Shown here: piece after piece, positions 58,371-64,000 of the stretch
How the letters are laid out: every line of letters begins with the position of its first letter
How positions within the stretch are numbered: the stretch's first letter is position 1
From: Acanthococcus lagerstroemiae
Taxonomy: Eukaryota > Arthropoda > Insecta > Hemiptera > Eriococcidae
Reading direction: 5' to 3'
Assembly: GCA_031841125.1 (NCBI GenBank)
Contig: CM063110.1
Span: forward strand, 22,315,626 to 22,379,625
DNA length: 64,000 nucleotides
Notes under the pieces: model-generated
What the model was told of the DNA's origin: nothing
Database searches by the model: none
Seen by the model: the letters and a program-made list of their open reading frames with translations, nothing else
Program-made: the position numbers and the translations under genes

Positions 58371-58940
58371 GGAAAAATCCGGATAATTTCCAAAGCATTT
58401 CTTAAGAAATTTTCAAGAAAGATTCCTTTGATGTTCGAAGAAAAAGCCTGAGGGAGTTTATCGAAAATAATTAAGGAAAAATTTCCGATCATTTTCCAAG
58501 GATTTCATAGGACTTCACTGAAAAAATCTCCGATGATTTTAGGAGAATTTTTTTTTGAAATTTTAGGGCGAATCTGGAATCATGCCAAAGGATGTTATTG
58601 GAAATTACTGAGAAGTACCTCTGATAATTTTTGAAGGATTCCTTCAGAAAAAAGTTTTGACAATATCCAATCGGAAATTTTCGGAATAAATTACCGACAA
58701 TTTCCGAAGAGTCTCATTAGAAATTTTCGGGAAAAATCTCCCATAATTGCCAAAAAATTTCATGAGAAATTTTTGAGGAGATTCCTTTGATTATCATCGA
58801 GAACATTAAGGAAAAATTTCCGATTATTTTCAAAGAATTTTATCAGACATCATTGAAAAAATCCTCCGATGATTTTAGGATATTTTTTTTTTAAATTTTA
58901 CCCCCGATGATTTTAGGAGAATTTTTTTCGAAGTTTTGGA
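58370..58940. repeat. Degenerate satellite-like repeats
   Basis: Phrases 'gaaaaatttccgat(c/t)attttc', 'ccgatgattttaggagaatt' and 'ttgaggagattcctttgatt' recur. The block at about 58,389-58,600 aligns with 58,750-58,930. Unit boundaries are blurred by divergence. No coding function. Confidence 0.65.
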
Positions 58941-59445
58941 GAAATGAACTACATATGTGGTTTTGATAAAACTATAATTGCAATGCATTCTATAAACTTC
59001 AATTCATCTAGTTTCGCGTATGAGAACCAGTTGAGTGTTCGTCTTGTTGCTACAGAAATATGAGAAACGGGGAGACTGAACGTAGCGCCGGTGCCATAGT
59101 TATCTGTGTGTCTCTGACCACGTTTTGTTATCATGTTATTGTGATGGTGAAATTTGCAAATATGTTTTCTAGTAGTATTATTCTCGCTGGTTTCAAATTT
59201 GTGTTTGTTTTGAAGTTCTAATGTGTTCCAAAACCAGCAATTAATATCCAAAGTAAGTACAATCATGCAATCTCATTTCTTCAAGTTACAATTACAAAAT
59301 CCCAATTGAATTCTGCAGCAAAACCTTTTATGCCTATTCCTTTTTAAAGTGTGCGTTATCACCTCCTTTAAACAACTTCTGCTACAAGCCGCTACTTTAT
59401 GAAATAATATAACGAATGTGTTCAAGAATGTATGATAAAGAATAA

Positions 59446-59607
59446 AAATTTATTAAAATGTTTACATACGATGTAGAATATCACCCCAAAGAAGTGGAAA
59501 TAGAAGAATAAGATTTTGAAGATCATGAGAGTTCCTTGAAAGAAAATGACGGCCAAAAAGAGGAAAAAGATGATGATTACTATGATAATTCTTCAGACGA
59601 AAGCTGA
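59446..59607 (+). other. Acidic coding-like fragment with one stop
   Basis: TYDVEYHPKEVEIEE, a stop, then DFEDHESSLKENDGQKEEKD and DDYYDNSSDES, a stop. The strong acidic/Ser composition and a poly-Asp run resemble a disordered protein tail, possibly a decayed pseudogene. Not recognised. Confidence 0.25.
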
Positions 59608-59779
59608 TGTAGAAGAATTATACAGACTATACGATTTGGAAGATGATAGTTTTATTTATTTTCAATATTATACTTTGCTTATAATATTTTGATTAACTAT
59701 TTTGTTTGTTGGTCTGTTGGTACTGATTTATTGTTATTCGAAATACCAAACCTTGTGTTCATAGGTGCCTATGAAGCCT

Positions 59780-60130
59780 CCCTCAATTTCAAACAAAACG
59801 ACTTTTGCATCGTGTTTAGGGGGGCCGAAAACATACATTTCGATACCCCATTTAGTGATGTTGAAAATGTTGGAGAATTTGGCCCCTTCTCTATGAAGAC
59901 CTTTCTCACATTTCGAACAAAATAACCTGAATTATGTTTAGGGGTTTGAAAACATATATTTTGGCGTCCCATTTGGTAATGTTAAAAATTTGAAGTTTGG
60001 CCTCCCCCCCCCCCGAAGCTCTTTTTTACATATCGAACAATATACTTCAGAATTTTGTTTAGGGTGGTCAAAAATAGATATTTAGATTAGAAACCCCACT
60101 CGGTTTTGTAAAAAAAAAAAAAAAACTTGA
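59780..60130 (+). repeat. Three degenerate ~118-bp tandem repeats
   Basis: Units begin near 59,780, 59,897 and 60,018, each with 'ca(a/t)(a/t)tcgaacaa/aaacaaaa' followed by 'tgtttaggg', then 'aaacatat/catac' and 'ccca(t/c)tt/cggt'. A poly-C run lies between units 2 and 3. No gene. Confidence 0.65.
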
Positions 60131-60331
60131 GTTTGGCTCCTCCTCACTGGAGCCCCCTTTGAGATTTGAGTTGACAACCCACTAAATCCTCTGGAAACTA
60201 CTTTCCAAAAATAAAAAAAGGCTGAAAAATCAAACGAGCGAAAGAATGTTTAGTATCATTTTGATACATGTCAGCCACTCATAAGCCCCCCTCCCCCCAC
60301 AGACCAGGTCGGCTATTTTGCTCTTATTTCA

Positions 60332-60408
60332 ATCCCTATCTTAGCTATACCGGTAATAATATTTGAAGTTTAATCCTTATCTTAGTTATGCCGGTAATAA
60401 TATTTAAA
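60332..60408 (+). repeat. 38-bp tandem duplication
   Basis: 'cctatcttagctataccggt' plus 'aataatatttgaa' is repeated at once as 'ccttatcttagttatgccgg' plus 'taataatatttaaa'. Confidence 0.8.
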
Positions 60409-60689
60409 ATAGCGTGTACGATGATTTTTGAAATAATTTCTCTACACTTATGTCTCCCAAACTGACTAATAATCAATTTTCCACTGAAGAATATAAAATT
60501 TATTACCAACATATGCTATTTTCACGGCAACTACATTCTCTAGTTAAATTAAGAGAAAAAGTAAGTTTCCAGAACCATTGTTTCTGACTTTCTTTCTTCC
60601 CAAAAATATTCCGCAGAGAATCCATATTCTACCATTACGAATTGGGGACGCCCCCAGTAAGTATGCCAAGTTCCTACTAGGGCTTGACA

Positions 60690-60960
60690 GGAAACATGCT
60701 ATAAGCTTATGGTCGGACTACTAACTGGTCATGGGACCACAAAACACATGTGGTATAAAATAGGAGTGGTGAAAAGCGGCACCTGTAGGTACTGTGGAGA
60801 AGCGTAATAAACCTCGATCCATATCATGTGTCAATGCGCAACAATAACTGGGACAAAACGCGAAGCACTGGGACTAGAGTATTCAGCACCCAGTGAAGTC
60901 AAAGGAATAGAGCTTAGTAAAATTCTCACTTTGACCATGAAAGTGAAGCTACTGAGCTGA
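60690..60960 (+). pseudogene. Non-LTR (Jockey/I/R1-like) ORF2 zinc-knuckle remnant
   Basis: ETCYKLMVGLLTGHGTTKHM, then WYKIGVVKSGTCRYCGEA, two stops, TSIHIMCQCATITGTKREAL and LGLEY: the 'LLTGH...LhriG...C..C....E...H.l..C......R...lG' pattern at the end of many ORF2 proteins. Two adjacent stop codons interrupt the CCHC motif. Ends with TGA at 60,958. Confidence 0.8.
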
Positions 60961-61281
60961 TCTTTAACTGCAGCCTGAGGAATAGTGCAATGGACTATAA
61001 AGTCTGAATACTCGGCACACACAGCGCCAAATCATACAAATGAACGAATGAACCATTACGAATTGAACTAGAGTAGTGTAGCTAGGGATCTATACAACTT
61101 ATCATCGCCTATTTTCTTCTTTTTCGTTATACGCACGCGTATTATTTTAAAAATGACCAATATTGAGCCTCCGACCACATTTGGCACTTCTGCCCAAACC
61201 TATTTTATTTCTCTTTGGTTAATTTACATGACTGTTATAGCCCCAACAGTAGACAGTGACGCATTCTGATGTTCTATCAGA

Positions 61282-61516
61282 ACCTCAAGTAAATGAGGCT
61301 GAACCTGATCTTCTAATAACAATTTATGAAAGATACTTGGAAATGTAGAAATTCCCAGACTTCTGGAAAGTGGGTAAAATCAAATTACTGGATAAACCTG
61401 ATTTAGAAGCATCTTTACCAAACTCTTATAGGTCAATAACGCTATTGTCAAACTTAGGGAAAGTACACGAAAAAATAATTAGAATTAAAATCCAAGAAAG
61501 AATAAATGGGGGCTAA
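61282..61516 (+). pseudogene. Reverse transcriptase N-terminal fragment
   Basis: NEAEPDLLITIYERYLEM, stop, KFPDFWKVGKIKLLDKPD, then LPNSYRSITLLSNLGKVHEK and IIRIKIQERINGG, stop. FP..WK...I.LL.KP......SYR.I.LLS.LGKV.EKII matches RT motif 1/2 of non-LTR elements. It lies after the zinc-knuckle remnant above, which should follow an RT, so the two are separate fragments or a rearranged element. Confidence 0.82.
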
Positions 61517-61519
61517 TGT

Positions 61520-62160
61520 CCTGCATGAAAATCAATTTGACTTTGTATTTCACATTTTGCGTTCTACTCTAAAATACATGTATAGTTTTTTCCCACATTT
61601 TATCATTTGTATTATCTGTTAATTTCACCTTGAGATGTCATTGTAATCAGTAACTGACGAACTATATTGAAATTTAAAATACATTCGTACAATGTCTGTT
61701 CATTAATTTTGTTGTGTACTGACGTATATTTTGATTCTATTTTCATTTTAGAATAAATTGACTAAAAAGCAGAACTTGACGGTTCGAGGCTCGAGAAACT
61801 CTGTTATGTTGATTCCAAGCAAAAATTCTATGAACAGCAAGTTAAAAATAAAAACAATGTTGCCGAAACAATATGATGATCATTTAACCTTGAATTCCTT
61901 TTATCCTACAAAACAAATTATTCACTTTTATTTACTGTAGTTCGGAAGAAGGCATCATGTCTATTTATAACGCAGAAAAATGAAAAAGAGTTTTCACCCT
62001 CCAATTTTGGCAACTGCCGCGTACAAGCATTTTAGGCTTTCTCATTGCTAGAAGTGCCGACTTGGTAAAATTATCAACAGGGCAAGATTCAAAAAGGACC
62101 AATAATTGATGAGCACAGAGCTAGTGATTTGACATTTAGAAAAGGGGAAAATAATATTTG
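61520..62160. other. No gene recognised
   Basis: AT-rich spacer between two retroelement fragments. Confidence 0.45.
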
Positions 62161-62199
62161 TGGGCCTAGCGAGTGAAAAAAATGCTGAAAATTCAGATC

Positions 62200-62400
62200 T
62201 GGCAGCCTATAACTCAACTATCTTCCTCATTTCTTACCTTATTCGTCCATTTGAAGCTAAGTATCCGCATATAGGACCATATCTCAAAAGCATCGATCCT
62301 TCTCTTCTCTGGTTTTCTTATGGTCCAAGTTTCACATTCGTACAAGGTTACACTTCAAACATAAGTAAACGTTTTCAAGAATAATTTTTTGATTTCCTGG
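62200..62400 (-). pseudogene. Non-LTR ORF2 thumb/C-terminal fragment
   Basis: Minus strand: FLKTFTYV, stop, SVTLYECETWTIRKPEKRRI, then DAFEIWSYMRILSFKWTNKV and RNEEDS. 'LYGCETWTI...R(I/L)eAFEmW..RRmLri.W..KvrNEE' is a very common ORF2 segment after the RT domain. A dead fragment of the same broad type as those at 9.4 kb and 34 kb. Confidence 0.85.
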
Positions 62401-64000
62401 TTTAATTTTGATCTGAAAAGGTTCATGGAATGAGTGTAAAAGTTTTTCGCCCACCTTCAAATTGATACATATGGTCACCATTCAATGATCTTCAAAGGGC
62501 TAAAAAACTGTCTAGAGCAGGGTCCATGGTACCCAATGCAACCAATGAGGGCGTGAATAGTGTTCATTTTGGTATTTAATTCCAATAGTTCGCCGATAAT
62601 TTGATACAGATTAGACATGTATTTTAGTCGCACATTTTGTAGAAAATGCGATTGGATTGAACCTGATCTATAGCTGCTATTTTACTGTCTTATTATAAGT
62701 GCGAAGATGAGTTTTGATGGGATTTCCAAGACTGTGTAGTGAGAAAATGGGCCTATACATCTGCAAGTTCAAGGGTCAGAGTGGAACTCTACCAGTTGGA
62801 GGACTCGGTACAAATAGCAATCTAGCTTATTTTTCTAGAGTGACAATTTATGTTTATCATACCCCATGGTCTCGACAGGATTGATCCTGTAAGATATGAG
62901 TGGTATGATACCTCAGAAATCATTTTTCAATCCGGCATTTTCGGCAACATCCCGTAGCCAGTCGGAAAAATTAACGAAGTGAGAACTTCATTTTTTTTGT
63001 CCGTGTTTTGTCAGGAAAATGTTTAGGAATTCTATTCGTCATCTTTGTCTTTTATTCTACTCCCTTAGGGTGGATCTTGTTTTCCTTTTTTCCTCGGTGT
63101 GTAAATGGTTTGAAGTTTAACATAGCAGTTTTCAGTGGAAAAAATGCAACTTTCCTTTAAAATATCTTACAAGTAAAGCTTTTCAAAAGAAAAAAAGACC
63201 CGATTTGTTTGTTATACGTAAAGCTCAAAAGGAAATTTGTTGAAAAGTTTCCTGTAGGGGTGCACGGGCCTCAAAATAGGGCTGCTTGAATCTACTCATG
63301 AAATGATGTTCATCATTTAATGTCAGTCAAGTGAATGTGACATAATAAAATATATTTCTATCGTTTTGCAGTTCGCGAGACCTATTTTTGTGGTATTCGA
63401 CATATTTCTTCCCTAAGAGCGTTCACAGGAGGTTCGCAAATGAAAATCAGGTTGAGTAGTTTTCAGTATATCGATTATAAGGTTTCTTGAGTTCCTGAGT
63501 TCATTTCTGAAGTCATTTTAGCTGTAACCCCTACTCAAAATGCTCTAAATAGGGGCTACCATTTGAAATATCTGGTGTGATCCTGACTCATATTTCTTGT
63601 CTTCGGGTTTCTAATCATCCAAAATTTCATTTAATTTTAATCGATTCTTTCATATGTGTTTGGTTTTGGGGACAAGTATAACAGAAACAGCCGCCAAAGA
63701 ACGGACCCGACCTGATATAGTATAGAATCTTACTGACTAGTACGTAGGTCACATACCAGTACTTATTTTCTCTATTCCTATTAAAATTATAATCTAAGAT
63801 TTTCATCTTATTGCGGGAATATTTTCGTTGGAGGAGAAGGGGGTGTACGGTTAAAGAGGCTGCAATCAAGAATTTGACATTTCAAAATCGTATGGATTAT
63901 TTTACGGTTCATATTTCGACTCGCTGGATGTGACCCTCTCTGTCCTTATTTAAATAAATTGTATTTTCAAGTTTTAATATTAGCTCTGGTATATTTTGAA
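62400..64000. other. No gene recognised
   Basis: AT-rich to the end of the window. Open frames are short, without motifs or conserved splice patterns. Confidence 0.45.

Overview
This is eukaryotic nuclear DNA: AT-rich and intron-bearing, with long non-coding stretches and many degenerate transposon copies. The Artemis-type nuclease, the P, hAT, pogo/Tigger and non-LTR elements, a tRNA-derived SINE and many MITEs suggest an arthropod, most likely an insect. A sap-feeding hemipteran such as a scale insect or mealybug is my guess, but nothing in the window proves it.

Layout. 1-14.1 kb: mostly unique or degenerate repeat DNA, with pogo-like transposase fragments (6.66-7.0 kb), a decayed non-LTR 3' end (9.0-9.75 kb), a dispersed 'TTTGCCGAC' repeat and a 708-bp Tigger deletion derivative (13.40-14.11 kb). 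15.1-16.5 kb: a DCLRE1C/Artemis-like nuclease on the minus strand, the clearest conserved gene here. 17.5-23.9 kb: repeats, a 5'-truncated GC-rich R1-like insertion with a target-site duplication, a P-element transposase fragment, a nested inverted-repeat MITE and an intact SINE with a 16-bp duplication. 25.8-28.5 kb: the first exons of a small type II membrane protein gene, broken by a hAT transposon whose transposase is itself degenerate.

The main feature is 28.6-55.5 kb, a tandemly duplicated block on the minus strand. Each unit appears to carry two genes. The first is a multi-exon gene whose conserved exons (here called X, Y and Z) resemble in layout the takeout/JHBP or group-7-allergen type of secreted lipid-binding protein; this assignment is by inspection only. 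The second is a small three-exon gene of about 95-103 codons, which I do not recognise. Lipid-binding copies are at 33.2-29.4 kb (A), 48.5-46.1 kb (B) and 55.5-54.0 kb (C). Small-gene copies are at 53.2-52.7 kb, 43.8-43.3 kb and 39.6-39.1 kb. Exon phases and lengths agree between copies, so the models rest on comparison inside the window. Transposons that entered single copies (a TIR element at 44.46-45.60 kb, a retroelement end at 28.81-29.13 kb, probably the hAT) are younger than the duplication. A non-LTR 3' end shared by copies A and B is older.

55.7-64 kb: degenerate tandem repeats, a pair of perfect GC hairpins in AT-rich surroundings, and three more non-LTR fragments. No rRNA, functional tRNA or CRISPR array was seen. 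The strongest candidates for something undescribed are the two-gene tandem unit and its small three-exon family.
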